Positions 27,095 through 38,278 of a stretch of 64,000 bases of DNA are shown piece after piece (position 1 is the first letter of the stretch; the number at the start of each line of letters is the position of its first letter). The notes below the pieces were generated by a model. The model did not search any database, was not told the origin of the DNA, and saw nothing but the letters and a program-made list of their open reading frames with translations. Origin of the DNA: Gorsachius magnificus. Lineage: Eukaryota > Chordata > Aves > Pelecaniformes > Ardeidae. The translations under genes were made by a program, and so were the position numbers. The stretch is taken from NCBI GenBank assembly GCA_034008185.1, contig CM067084.1:61456599-61520598 (forward strand), given 5' to 3'.

Positions 27095-27145
27095 GGAAAT
27101 CCCCGAGAGGGACTTGGGCGTGCTGGTGGATGAAGATGATGTTAG
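27095..27145 (+). mobile_element. Possible CR1 relic (about 50 bp)
   Basis: The stretch gagagggacttgggcgtgctggtggatgaag corresponds to the CR1 reverse transcriptase segment that reads RDLGVLVDE. It is much more GC-rich than its surroundings. The similarity fades within a few tens of bases on both sides, so this is either a heavily decayed CR1 copy or chance. Nearby open frames read it out of the CR1 frame. Confidence 0.4.
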
Positions 27146-29193
27146 ACTTGTCCTTCTGTCTTCTTTGCGTGGAGATTGAAACACCAGTTTTATACAGAAA
27201 TTTTAAAATGTCTACCTCTATAAGAAATATTAGCCTGTGGGCATTGCTGGAACAATTTCCCACTCCTTCCAAGGCTGTTGAGAGGTTTTAGAATGGATTC
27301 TGTCTCAAAAGCAAATCTGCTTCTAACTGTCCTTCTGGGTTGTTCAAAACTACTAGAGATGGCTGTAAGTTATCTCCTGTACAGGTTGCTTAAGGATCTC
27401 TTCTGAAGGACTCATTCTACTTGCACTCTCACCCAAGGCTGATATCCCTTAATCTGACTGACTTTCAGTAACACCTAGGATTTGTGTACATGAACAAGAA
27501 CAGACAGAACTGAGCTTAAGGATTCAGTTTGGTCTTGAAAGCTGCACAATCACATGTATCATGCTTTGTTCCTGGTAATATCACAAGGCTTTTTTATTAT
27601 ATTACACTGATGAGTTTGTACATTTCATAGTACTTTTGTACATGATATGGACATTGTACATTCAGAAGCCCTGTGTTACCCACCACTGCATATTTCTTAA
27701 ATCATACAGGTACTTTCCCCTTCCTCCCTTGCCCCCATAAAAGACATTGCTAGAATTGCAAAAGCAAGTGCAGAGCTATCTAGCACTCCCAAATAATTCT
27801 TGCTCCCCAATTTTTTCTTAGATCATTAAACTATAATAATTTTCCAGCTTAGTTTTTTCCCAATCAAAAGTGAAATGAAGAAGTTAATAAAACCTATTAA
27901 AAATGTGAACTTAATTTGGAATGTAAAACATCTTGAAGGAAGGTGTTGCATACAGATCTTACCAATTAGCTTATTACTATAAAAAGATACCTACAATTAA
28001 CAGAACACTGTACACTCTACCTGCAAGCTCTGCATAAAACTGTGTTGTTACGAGGAAATATGATAGTCTTTAACATGCCAACAAGAGTAGAAAATTAGAA
28101 TTGAAATTCCCAAACTTTGAGTAAAGAAAAATAATAGTAAGTATGGGAGAACACAGAGAGCATGTGAAAGCTTTAAGCTTAAGCTACGCTGAAAACTGAT
28201 TGTGTTTACTTACCTGATTTTCTTGCAGTCTCAGCCTCATTTCAGTATCACACAAATAATTTCACATAGTCTAAGTAAAATATTTAAGGAGCCATCAATC
28301 CATTTGGACTTTCAAGTTAGGTCCTTTCTATGCAAATATACAAATTATATGTGATTGGGTATAATGTATCCTAATAAACAGGCTCTTTGGCCATTACTAG
28401 TAAAAGGCCACATACCTTTGTATTAAATGGACAGTGTGGGGTCTCAGGACTGCTTTGCAATTGCCTTGGCCTAAACCAGTTTTAATTTGGTTAAACTGTT
28501 GACTGGTGGCCAAGTGACCACTGCTTCATTTGTTTTAGATAAAACTTTGTGACTGTCACCTATGGTAAAGATATGACCCACCAGTGTAGTCACTGAACGA
28601 CAAACAATATTTCTTTGTATTGTTGTGGCTTGGGAGACTACTATGCGATTTTCAAACTGTAGCTGGAACCAATGCAAAGGAGATAGACTATGATCTGAGA
28701 AGATATAAAACTAGTTGCAAATGAATCCCAGACCTGGAAAGGTAGAAAGCCCCACTATGAAGATCATGCTTCTCTGCAGACCTGGCTGATGGCTTTTGTA
28801 GACAGCTTCCCTCCCCAGGTCATGAGAAGACTGACACCACCAACCTTTGGACCCAAAACCACACTGGTAAGACAGGATAACACCAAGAAAAAGGGATAGA
28901 TACTAGAAAATTTAAAGGTGCTATTAATACAGCTCCTCTGTATTAGTCTGGGTGCAGAGTGGTAGAATTATCTTAGCTGGGCTGGAGATAATTGCAAGGT
29001 ATTCTCTAGGTTTTAATTAAGCTGACAATTACAATTTCCATGTATATTTGGTGTGTTCTCTTTGTCCACAATGATATTTTTATATGTATATGCATGTTTG
29101 TAGATATATATGTATACATACCTATGTAATATTTATCTATCTCATCTTTCTTTATGCATTTACTGAAATCTATTGGTTTACCTTTAAATATCA

Positions 29194-29630
29194 TGTTAGG
29201 AACTGAACCTCCTCCCTATTGTTCTGCCTTTACCACACCTCTCATCCATCATAATTTTTAATGTGTTTCATTCACTTTCACAAATCTTTCCTTTGCTGGT
29301 GTTCATAAATCTGTTTGCTCCCAAGATATATTCTTACCCCCTAAGCTTATTAATTTGTAGTCCCTCCTTCCTAAACTTATGAACTAACAGATTTATCTTC
29401 CCTCCCACAAATCTATTTGCTTCACCAATCCATTTGTTTTTTTCTGCTGTGCTGAGGGAGAAATTCCCTGTTTCAGACAGATAATCTGCTGAATGTTCGT
29501 AGGGAGCTACGAAGAAGGAAAGCAGACCAGTTTACTTCCACAGTTGTGAACAGTGAGAACAGTGCATAATAAAGAAGCGGCTCTTCTATTACTTGGTGTT
29601 TAAGTTTCTTGATTGACTAGGTTTGGAACA
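29194..29630 (+). mobile_element. Candidate solo LTR, family unknown
   Basis: The segment starts TGTTAGGAAC and ends GTTTGGAACA. These are partly inverted ends (7 of 10 positions match when one is reverse-complemented) with the TG...CA form of an LTR. Near the right end, an AATAAA signal (29567-29572) is followed by aagcggctcttctatta, resembling the R-U5 boundary of retroviral LTRs. The left two thirds is pyrimidine-rich and unlike the flanks. No clear target-site duplication is visible (tatca against tagta) and no strong TATA box was found, so the call is tentative. Confidence 0.35.
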
Positions 29631-31281
29631 TAGTAGAAAAAATCTCCAAAAGTATTTCAAAACTACCCAGCCCTATCAATAGCAACAGAGGACAATTCCT
29701 CTTGCTTATGCAAAAGCTTCCCCTAGCTCTTTAGAAAGGATATACATGTCAGCGAAGGAGTCGGGGGTGACATTAATCTGTGTTCTTTGGAAAGGTGGCT
29801 CAAGCAACATCTTAAAAAACAGTTTCAAGATTTCTGAAGTGAGATTTTTCTAATGGCAATTTTAATTTTAAAGGAGGGAGTTTTGCAATGTTTTTCAAAG
29901 AATCAGAGGAAGATAAGGATGTGAGTAACACAACCAGTGGAGAAAAAAACCCAAAACTGTGACTGCAGTTTGAGATGGTGCAAAGAGTTATGAACTTAGA
30001 TTCATGTGATACCATATGCTCATGATTATTCCTGTAAATATTGGTTTGGAACATATGGGATCAGCAGCTATACATTCCAATATAAGGAATCTTTGTGACA
30101 TCATTGGACACTTGACAGACTATTTGAATAAAGGGGGAAGCATAAGAAAATATAAAGGTAAAACTGAATAACAAGTCTACTCCCCTCACCAGGGTGGGGA
30201 GGGGATATTCATCAGAACATCCTTTAATCATATTTAGTTTACACTGACATTGAGAGAGAGACCTTTTGGAAGAAATTTTTAGTAAAAAAAGCAGTGATAC
30301 TACAGGAAGGAGAATGGAAGAGAAGAAATAAGAATTTGTATTGCAGTATTCCATCCGTGTGTGCTGTGAAGCAAGTTATTTCAGTTTCTTCCTTGTTTCA
30401 GAATATAGGCCTATTAGATGCTAAAAATAGCAAGATTACCCTTTAAAAAATCAGTCATTATATGATATCAAGTCTTGGAAGGGAGTCTAGGAAGAAAGCA
30501 GTGTACATTTCAATTTAAATGAGGTCCTGTATTGTGATACTTATAAGAAAACCCACAGACAAATCCAGTTTTAATGAGCCCTTATACTATATAAGGAGGG
30601 AAAAGCAGTCAGATATATTTTTGAAATGAGCTATTAAATGGTGCATCTAACCAATGAGAGGAAGCAAAGAAAAGACAGATTCGTTGTCTAAAATGAGCTC
30701 TGCACGAGGTAAAATCATAAGGCATAGGAAAAAAAGGTTCATCTTGCTAACCTCTTTACTGTTTCTTTTCCAAAAGTTCAAATATTCACTATAGATGCAT
30801 GGCACTGCTGAGGGTGATAAATAATAGTAAAGATTATACAGTTGTCTTTGATACCCATTATTATTTATTTGTCTTACAAAAGAAGCCAGAAGATCTAATT
30901 AAGCATTTGCCCTTAACAGAGCTGAGAGCTGTACTGCATGATGATAGGTGTCAAGCAAAAAGAAAAGTGGGAGGAAGAAAAGGAAGACAAGATAAGGGTA
31001 AAGTAATTCTGATAGGAATGTAATTGTACAGACAGTATAAATTTTATCCAGTGAAAGGAATTTAAGATTTCAAAATTTATTTTAAGTCTGATTTATAGCA
31101 AGATTCTAAATGACCGTCACCTTCCTTCTCCAGCTAAAAAGTCTTTGATACTTTTTACATGTTTCAGTGAATATATAGGTGATTATTTCAGAGACAGATA
31201 ATTTAACTTTTTAACTTCAAAACTACAAACATTAGATGCATTTTACCGTCACTAGGTTTGTTTTCTTCCAAAGCTTAAGTA
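29631..31281. other. AT-rich noncoding stretch, no gene recognised
   Basis: The longest open frames are a 97-codon minus-strand frame at 30061-30354 and a 74-codon plus-strand frame at 30799-31023. Neither shows a domain, a membrane-protein pattern I trust, or good splice context. Confidence 0.65.
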
Positions 31282-31286
31282 ATAAC
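31282..31286 (+). repeat. Target-site duplication, left copy (ataac)
   Basis: The five bases ataac lie immediately before the TG of the LTR. The identical pentamer follows its terminal CA at 31979-31983. Confidence 0.8.
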
Positions 31287-31565
31287 TGTGCGAAACTGAA
31301 TACCCCACTAGTTGTCTCAAAGCTTGCTCCTTTGTGTGGCGACGTGCGAAGATCAGCGTTGCCGCCGGCGAGGTGGCTTGCAGGCCGGCTGAAGCGGTGG
31401 GCACCCAGGCGGGGCCGCCTGCTCACCACCAGCCCGCAGCGCACCGCCACTGACAGCGCGCGAGCAGAACCCGGCCCCGGCCCAACGGCGACCGCGCGCG
31501 CCAGCAGAGCCCACCAAAGCAAAGCGCGCGACACGTGTGCGCGTGTGCCGGGATGGGCTGGGCTC

Positions 31566-31574
31566 TATAAAAAA
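31566..31574 (+). promoter_or_regulatory. TATA box of the LTR promoter
   Basis: TATAAAAAA sits just downstream of the CpG-rich U3-like region, within ggctctataaaaaaggccgc. Transcription would be expected to start about 25-30 bp downstream, near 31595-31605. Whether it is active cannot be told from sequence. Confidence 0.7.
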
Positions 31575-31715
31575 GGCCGCTGCCTCAGGCCCCATGTGCG
31601 CGATCACTGACCCCGCGGGAGGCTGCCGGGGGCCCTGTGCGACCCCCAACCCCCGTGTGTGCTCACCCACCCCCACAGACCCCAGAAGCACGGACCCCCG
31701 GGAGGCCGTAGATCC

Positions 31716-31835
31716 ATGGCGGTGACTGTGCTCTGCTATCTGGAAGTCCCACTTGATTTGCTGTCTTTTCTTCCTTCCTTCCCTATTGCTGCTTTCTCTC
31801 TTTCCCCTGAGGTGTTATTAAATGGGTGGGCTTAG
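31716..31835 (+). other. Short open frame in the LTR leader (39 codons)
   Basis: An ATG in the context gatccATGG opens a 39-codon frame beginning MAVTVLCYLEVPLDLL and stopping just after the ATTAAA signal. It lies wholly within the LTR, has no recognised domain, and is most likely incidental. It is recorded because it is the first ATG frame of any length downstream of the CpG-rich core. Confidence 0.15.
31817..31822 (+). terminator. Poly(A) signal ATTAAA in the LTR
   Basis: ATTAAA lies about 245 bp downstream of the TATA box and is followed by GT/G-rich sequence (gggtgggcttagg), as expected for an LTR polyadenylation site. Confidence 0.6.
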
Positions 31836-31978
31836 GACATCTGACCTCGTTCGCTTGAAGGGATGGAACCTGACAGGAGAGGTTGGTCCAGCCGTCCCTG
31901 GCCTCCCAGACTTGCCTGGTGAGGTCAGCTAGAAAGCAAGGGGGCCCTCCTCTCATCCAAAAACCTTGGATCCTAACA

Positions 31979-31983
31979 ATAAC
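31979..31983 (+). repeat. Target-site duplication, right copy (ataac)
   Basis: Identical to the pentamer before the LTR. Together they mark the integration site. Confidence 0.8.
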
Positions 31984-34900
31984 AAAATTGATGTAGTTCC
32001 ATGAAGCACTTTGATTTTACCAGAGCTTCATTTTCCAGAGGAAAATGGGTCCGACAGAATTTTCCTATCCACTTCTGTGAGCAAGTAGTTTCTAGAAGCA
32101 TTCTTTTGAAAGGTTTGAAGAAATAATTTGACGCTTCACCTTACCAATGGAACCATAACTAGCCTGCTTTAAAAAAGCTCACCTCCTAATAGATGAATAA
32201 AAGAGAAAATGGTGATCAGTTAAGCTTTTTCACAGGAGGGTACCAAATTACTATCAGTCAGCAGTGAAAAAAGTATAAAGGATCTGCAAAGATAAAATGA
32301 AACACCGTTAGCAAGGTCAGATACAACCCAGAGTTAAATTAAAGAGGAAAACAACTCCCTAGGCTTGTATTAAAACCAGAAAGGGATGTCTCTCTGCATA
32401 GCTAGTAGCAGTAACATATACTTGCAAATATGAAGTGTTCTAATCACAGATGTATCAGTTCCTGACCTTGAAATCAAGTAGCTGAATGAGGCAAACAAAT
32501 AAAAGTGAAGTTAGATGAAAAATATGAAGAAAAGTAGCTACAATTGAATATTTTAGCACAGCTAGCAAGTCTGGTTTTAGCATGTAGCAGTCATAATTTG
32601 CCTAGCTTGGAATATTCTGTCTATCCTGTAGCCTAACTCCTTATCTGAAGTATTGTTTGATTCCTCATTTTGAATGTCAGAAGAGGTATTTCTTTCCACA
32701 CATAGCAGTGAATTTTGGAACCTGCTTCTTCAGCAGGTTTGAAAAGACTAAACAAATTAGTGGACAAGTCCCTTGACTGATAGTAAAAAGACTAGGTATA
32801 GGAAATAACTTGCTAAGAGCTCTGATACAATATCTGGAGGACCACATGGAGAACGAGCTGCAGAAAATGACTGGGTTTAATCGCACTTCCTAAATAGCAC
32901 TTCTTGCCATTGTCTGAAATAGATCTACAGTCTGCAAGAGGGAGTGAGCCTGACATAGACCATTGATCTGACCCAATTAGGGCAGTTAATGTTCAATATT
33001 CCTAATCATCAGTAAAACCAGGAAAGCATATATAAGAAAGTATCATCTCTTATTCACAACGGTACTTCATAGAGGTTTCTCACTACTTGGTATTTAAATT
33101 CAAAGCACAATTAAAGGAAGTGTTCAGAATAAAAATCAAAACCATTTTCAAAGTAATAATTCAAACAATTGAAAATCAGGCATAGACCACATACATTTAG
33201 AGAGATGCAAAATTTATATATTTAATATACTTTCAGCAGCAATTTTACTAACATTGCCATTTCATACCATTCTTGTGCAAAACTAAGGCAAATGTTTGGG
33301 TTAGAAAAGCTACTATGCACAAGGCTTTTCTCTTGTGCCCAAGTTGTGGTTCCATAATTCCTCATATCTTACATGGGAGTTTAAGTACATGTATGGTAGC
33401 AGAAATCCTTCTGCTAGTCTAGTCACTCCCCTAGGAAAATGTCTGCGTAAGCAAAATAAAGCATTCCTTCCTAGCTGATGCATATAATACCAAATATGTG
33501 CATATTTGCTTAAATACTCCTGTTGTGATACAGCTATTGGATTTTTATTACTCATACTCATTGTATCTCCTCTTTTGTGGCACTTGCAGAAGAGCCCAGT
33601 ATCTGAGGCACTTTGTAATTAAAGTGCTTTTCTCCATAATTACTAGCCCATGAACTGCACTGCCTGTTTCACTCCAGTGAAAATCCTGTGGCACAGTTGG
33701 TTTGTGTACAGTGTCAGTGTTTGAACGCTGGTTGGAGGTAAGTTGAGGACAGCAGAGTCCTCCCACTTGCTGACGTGGGAACTGGATCACATTCTGTAGA
33801 CAACTTCAGATTTTTTTTTAAGGTAAATTCTAAGAATTATATGTTTTCATAAAAGTTCAAAAAGACATAGCCACAGTATGAGGCAAGGATTGAAGTTTAG
33901 TTATTTATAATTTCTTCATTTCACATTTGTGCTATTTAAATGTAATGGTATTTAAAAAATTAATAGCTTTGATTACTCAGCTTTTTATCTCCCTTCACCT
34001 TAAACAGATGTCAGGGATAAAGACAGGCGTCTAAGAACCAGCGGTATTTTGTCTTGTTCTACCTTTGCAATGTAGTGAATTACACATTTTCATTGCACAG
34101 GTAAGTATTTCTGGTTGAGTAAAATAATATTTTCCATTAATAAGACAACATAAAAAAGAAAATCACCCAAAAATAGATAAATTTATGACTAAATATCCAT
34201 ACATAGTACATATTTTTATGAGATTCATTAATAATATGTATATTTTTAGATTATATATATTTCTATATTAATGATATAGAATGTCTTTGTCAGAGGATGA
34301 CTTCTGGTTTTCAGTCATTGGAATGTTGTCATTTGTGTATGAAAATTCCTCCAGAAGAACTCTTCCCAGTGGACACATTGTAGTGGTGTATTCCTTTCTT
34401 TTGTTCTTCACTTTTTAAAAATACTGGTGGTGAATGAGGACAGTGATGAATATTTTCATTCCACATGTTTTTGAAGGAGTGCAATCTCATCTAAGTTACT
34501 ATGAATCTGGTGATCCTAGGTGTTTTTTATAGTCCTTACATGTAGTGTTTGAGACCCTCAGAGCATTCACAATATTTACTCTTGAAACACTGGTGAGATA
34601 GAGAAGTGCTACTAATCTCATTTGAAAAATGAGAAGAGTAAGACACACAAGTGAGAATGTTGTGTAGAACGTGGAAGTTAGGTAAATGGTCTTGAATACT
34701 GATGTTTAAATGACTGAGTCACGGATGTAGTGAAAGACTGGCAGAACAAAATCTAGTTGCAGAGTTTGAACTCTGAGGCTAACATCCTGACTCCTGAAGT
34801 ACCTTTCTAAATAAAAGTATTATATACACAGGGATAATACTTTAAAGGGTCACAACTTCTTTTGAATGCCTCTTACAGCCAGTGTCAGTAAGCAATATTA

Positions 34901-36615
34901 GTGGACTTAAAGTCTGCAAAAAGAAACAGGTGTCATGCAGGTAAGTATATAAAGAAATTCATTGTGCTGAATGAATGCACATGCTTCACATGTATACAGG
35001 TCAGTCATGCACAGCATATTTTAGGTAACCCAACCATCTAAATACTCATCTCAAACATAGAGATCTATAGTTACTTTAATACACACATTTGTAAAGTAGT
35101 CACTTAAGACATGATTCAGTATTTCTTTCACAGACTTACTTTGTCCCACTGAGTTTTTATTTCTGGGAAGAACAAGATTAAGCTGTTTAGGAAAATAATA
35201 ATGAAAAGATTTCTGATTATGTCAGCTCCTAACGTGGGAAGACTATCCCTTTGGATAGTATTTAAGATTGTATAATTTATCTTGTTTTCCAAAGGAACTA
35301 CTGTTTATAGTACAGTGAGCAGAAAATCATTCCTTACTTAGACTTTTCTATATAATCCAATTGACATATACTTGTTAAAATATTAAGTGTGAAGTATTTA
35401 GGCCAGATTTAAATGCAGTAATAAGTAAGGGGATTTGCATAATATCGGGCACTGATGCCTGCTTTAAAATGCCAGCATCATTTTTCACATTTGAAAGCAT
35501 GGTACCTTTGCAAAGAATCATTTATTAAGACGAAACCACTGTTTCAATAAAGCATTAAAATTTCCTCCATAAAATAGCCCTTGGGCAGCATTCTGAAGTA
35601 CTAGTGAATTGCTATTCTAATCCACAATGGAACATTTTAATAAGTGTGATAAATGACTCACAAAGGGCTTCAGGTTTCAATGTCAGTGGAATTAGAATCA
35701 GACAAAGGCTGGGTCTGGGTGATAGATGGAGAGGATTTTTGTGGTAAACAGTTTGCAATGTCAGGACAATACCAGCTTATTGAACTTTCAGAGGCTAAAT
35801 TCCTGTCAATTTGTTACCTTGTTACCAGCAGACATAGATGTAGGTAGAGTAACAGACTTACATTCTTTATCAGCTGATACATTTCTGTAACTCCTGGACT
35901 ACTCCAAAAAGATCAGAAAAGGAAACATTTAACAAATAAAAGAAAAAAAATATCAAGATATGAAATAAAACCATAAAATTAAAAGATACAAACTAGTGTT
36001 GAACTTTTTATCCCTGGAAATATTTTTATCTTGTAAGCACAAAGCAAAACCAATTCCTAGTACAACTAATACTCCCACTAAGCAACTTCACTTTTTACAG
36101 CAGTTTCAAAATTCTGTGAAATGAGTTTCTTTAGTGTGTTTGTTTTCAAGCAAAAATAAATAATTAAATAGTCACAATATTTGTTGGTAAGCTATTTATA
36201 AAATACTTGTAGGTCTTGGCTTCTTAATCTCAAAAAATTCTATTGATATTTACTTGTGACTTGAAAGATAATTGGTAGGAGAAATTGGAAGTTTAATTGA
36301 CATTTAACTTCACTTTAATGGGCACTTGACAGAAAGGCAAATGTTAATTTGAACCCATAAAATAATAGACATTTTTGTGTGCTAAAATGAACTTTTAGTA
36401 TGTAATTTGTACATCATACACACACAAATTAAGATGTATACAACTATTTTTATTTTTTCAGGTATAAGGCTACTGGCAAAATTAATAAAATATGGTCAGT
36501 GAGGTAGCTTGTCACAAATATAAAAGTCACCATCATTAAGTGGAATCATTTCTGATAAAAGCATAAGCAGAAAATGCCACAATTGCATTTCATTTGATAT
36601 ATAAAATAAGTTTTT

Positions 36616-36653
36616 CAGCAAGCAGTAGAAGAGACAGCAAGCAGTAGAAGAGA
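36616..36653. repeat. Perfect 19-bp tandem doublet
   Basis: The unit cagcaagcagtagaagaga is present twice head to tail without mismatch (36616-36634 and 36635-36653). Confidence 0.92.
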
Positions 36654-36759
36654 TGCATATTAAGCTTATTTTGTCTCTGTATATTGTCCCTTCATTGTAA
36701 GTTTTCCTTCACATCTTTTGGTTTTCTTCCTTCATGCTTTTGATCTTCTTTTTCTGCTC

Positions 36760-36784
36760 TTTTTTTTTTTTTTTTTTTTTTTTT
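36760..36784. repeat. Poly(T) tract, 25 bases
   Basis: This is an uninterrupted T run in a pyrimidine-rich neighbourhood (ctgctct before, ctcctag after). The ctcctag could act as a splice acceptor, but no supported exon follows. Confidence 0.9.
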
Positions 36785-37514
36785 CTCCTAGTTCATCACC
36801 TGGTTTTCATGCTTTGTCTTGCATTGCCTGATTTGACTCCAGCAGGAATTTGTGGGTTTTCGGCCTCTCAGGATACTTTTTCTCCTTCACAAGAGAATTG
36901 AAAGATTTTTCAAGTTTTCAAGGTGCTTGTTTGAGTTCCAGTTGGAACAGCAAGGCCAGGGAAGTTGACAAATAAGAGCTATGTTAGTCAACATGGTATA
37001 ACCAATGTCTAAGTTAATAAGCTGTGACTGACAGTTTCCTCATTTTTGTATACTTAAAATATTTTGTAACCCTTCTCCTTCTAGCTAACTTTGACTCAGT
37101 CCTTCCTAGCCTACAGTATCTAATCCAATAAGCGTTCTGGAATTGGTAGTTCTGAGACAAATTCAAAGGTTAACCTCCACCACCACCTCTAAACAAAACA
37201 ATAATTCCAAAACTTTTTGTCTTTTTTGGTTTCCATTTTTCTTTCTACCATCTATAAAACCAGAGGGTGGAAATATTTATTCCTAAATTATTTTCTAATA
37301 TACAGAAATAAAAATGCCACCTATATTTTAAATCTTTCTAGATTGTCCCAAACCAAAACTCTGTGTGTGAACTGAATATGTTTTCAAAAATATTGTGCTA
37401 GAGATCAGCAGTCTATTTAAAATTGTTTCCATACTCCACAGTGTAATGTTTTTATTCTATATTGTGAATAAATTTGATTGGTGTAAGAAGAAATTTAACA
37501 TATGTACAGCAATG

Positions 37515-37546
37515 TTGGTTTAAATGAAGGTTGGTTTAAATGAAGG
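37515..37546. repeat. Perfect 16-bp tandem doublet
   Basis: The unit ttggtttaaatgaagg occurs twice head to tail without mismatch (37515-37530 and 37531-37546). Confidence 0.92.
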
Positions 37547-37830
37547 CTTGTATCATATGTATTCCACAATACTTATAGCAAAATGACAAAATTATATAAC
37601 ATTTTATGAATTAAACCCTGTCTCAGAATCTATATTAACTACTTTAGTACCTGGACTATTAGGAAAATAAATAAATACATGTCAGTATTTATGCACAGGT
37701 AGACTATCAAGACAGGTAAGATTAGAGTGGGCTTTTTTTCTGGTGATACAGGATTTAAAAAATTAGGACCTAGTCTTCTGCCACTTAAGTCTCTGTTAGT
37801 TTTGTAAAGTTTTCTAGTGAATTTCGGACA

Positions 37831-37874
37831 TCCATCTATGTATGTATGCATCTGTGTATCTATCTGTCTATCCA
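37831..37874. repeat. Degenerate ATCT/ATGT tetranucleotide repeat
   Basis: A short mixed array of atct, atgt and gtct units. It is imperfect, so an old or never-long microsatellite. Confidence 0.75.
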
Positions 37875-38261
37875 TTTTAATACTGCACAAGACATGAAAT
37901 AAATTTGCAGCTCCAATGTCAACCTTGGAGAGAACTAAACAATGAGCAACTTAGCATAGAATCCTCCTTAGTTTTATTAATTTCTAAATGTGAGGGGAAG
38001 AGGACCAGTGGTTTATGCTGGTGTTGCTAGTGCATAAAGTTTGTTTCTGGTAATATCTTTCTGTTTTGTTTAGACTAGATTTATATGTCTGAAATAAATA
38101 GGAACTTCTATGAGTTCTTTGTGGAAAATCATAGGTAATATAAATCCAATCAGTTTCATATTTTGAAGATTTTTCCAAATATTCAGAATAAAATCTGAAA
38201 AATCTCCAATGCAAAAATTGGACCTATACCTCTATTAAATTATTTTAATTAAAACTCAGCC

Positions 38262-38278
38262 TTTTTTTTTTTTTTTTT
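38262..38278. repeat. Poly(T) tract, 17 bases
   Basis: An uninterrupted T run with no recognisable element attached. Confidence 0.85.

Larger units (their letters stand above)
18886..29193. other. AT-rich noncoding stretch with small simple repeats
   Basis: About 10 kb without a recognisable gene. It includes two GGAA/GGGA-rich patches, a small CR1 relic near 27.1 kb, and a GC-richer patch at about 23.9-24.1 kb that I could not classify. That patch is followed by a TATA-like ctatataaaaa at about 24162-24172. ORFs here are 60-90 codons and unsupported. Confidence 0.65.
31287..31978 (+). mobile_element. CpG-rich solo LTR of an endogenous retrovirus, plus orientation
   Basis: This 692-bp block begins TGTGCGAAAC, ends GATCCTAACA, and is flanked by a perfect 5-bp direct repeat (ataac). 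Its internal order is that of an LTR. A CpG-dense U3-like region covers about 31340-31560, a TATA box lies at 31566-31574, a transcribed leader follows, and an ATTAAA signal lies at 31817-31822. A pyrimidine-rich then GC-rich U5-like end completes it. No gag, pol or env remains are seen next to it, so it is a solo LTR left by recombination. A 5-bp duplication fits ERVL-like and some other retroviral classes, but I do not recognise the family. Its GC and CpG content contrasts sharply with the AT-rich flanks. ORFs of 60-124 codons here follow from the high GC content and have no known domain. Confidence 0.85.

Noticed and set aside
28216..28272. 57-nt minus-strand segment ending in a very strong AAATCAG|GTAAGTAAAC donor
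   Set aside because: All three frames contain stops and the acceptor is ordinary. Without expression data it is not worth listing as a feature.
30799..31023. 74-codon plus-strand frame with a lysine-rich end
   Set aside because: It looks mildly protein-like, but it has no recognisable family, only weak flanking splice sites and no upstream promoter signal.
31232..31725. Frames of 100, 124, 112 and 62 codons on both strands in the CpG-rich block
   Set aside because: High GC lowers stop-codon frequency. Overlapping frames on both strands, no domains, and a location inside a bounded LTR all argue against a gene.
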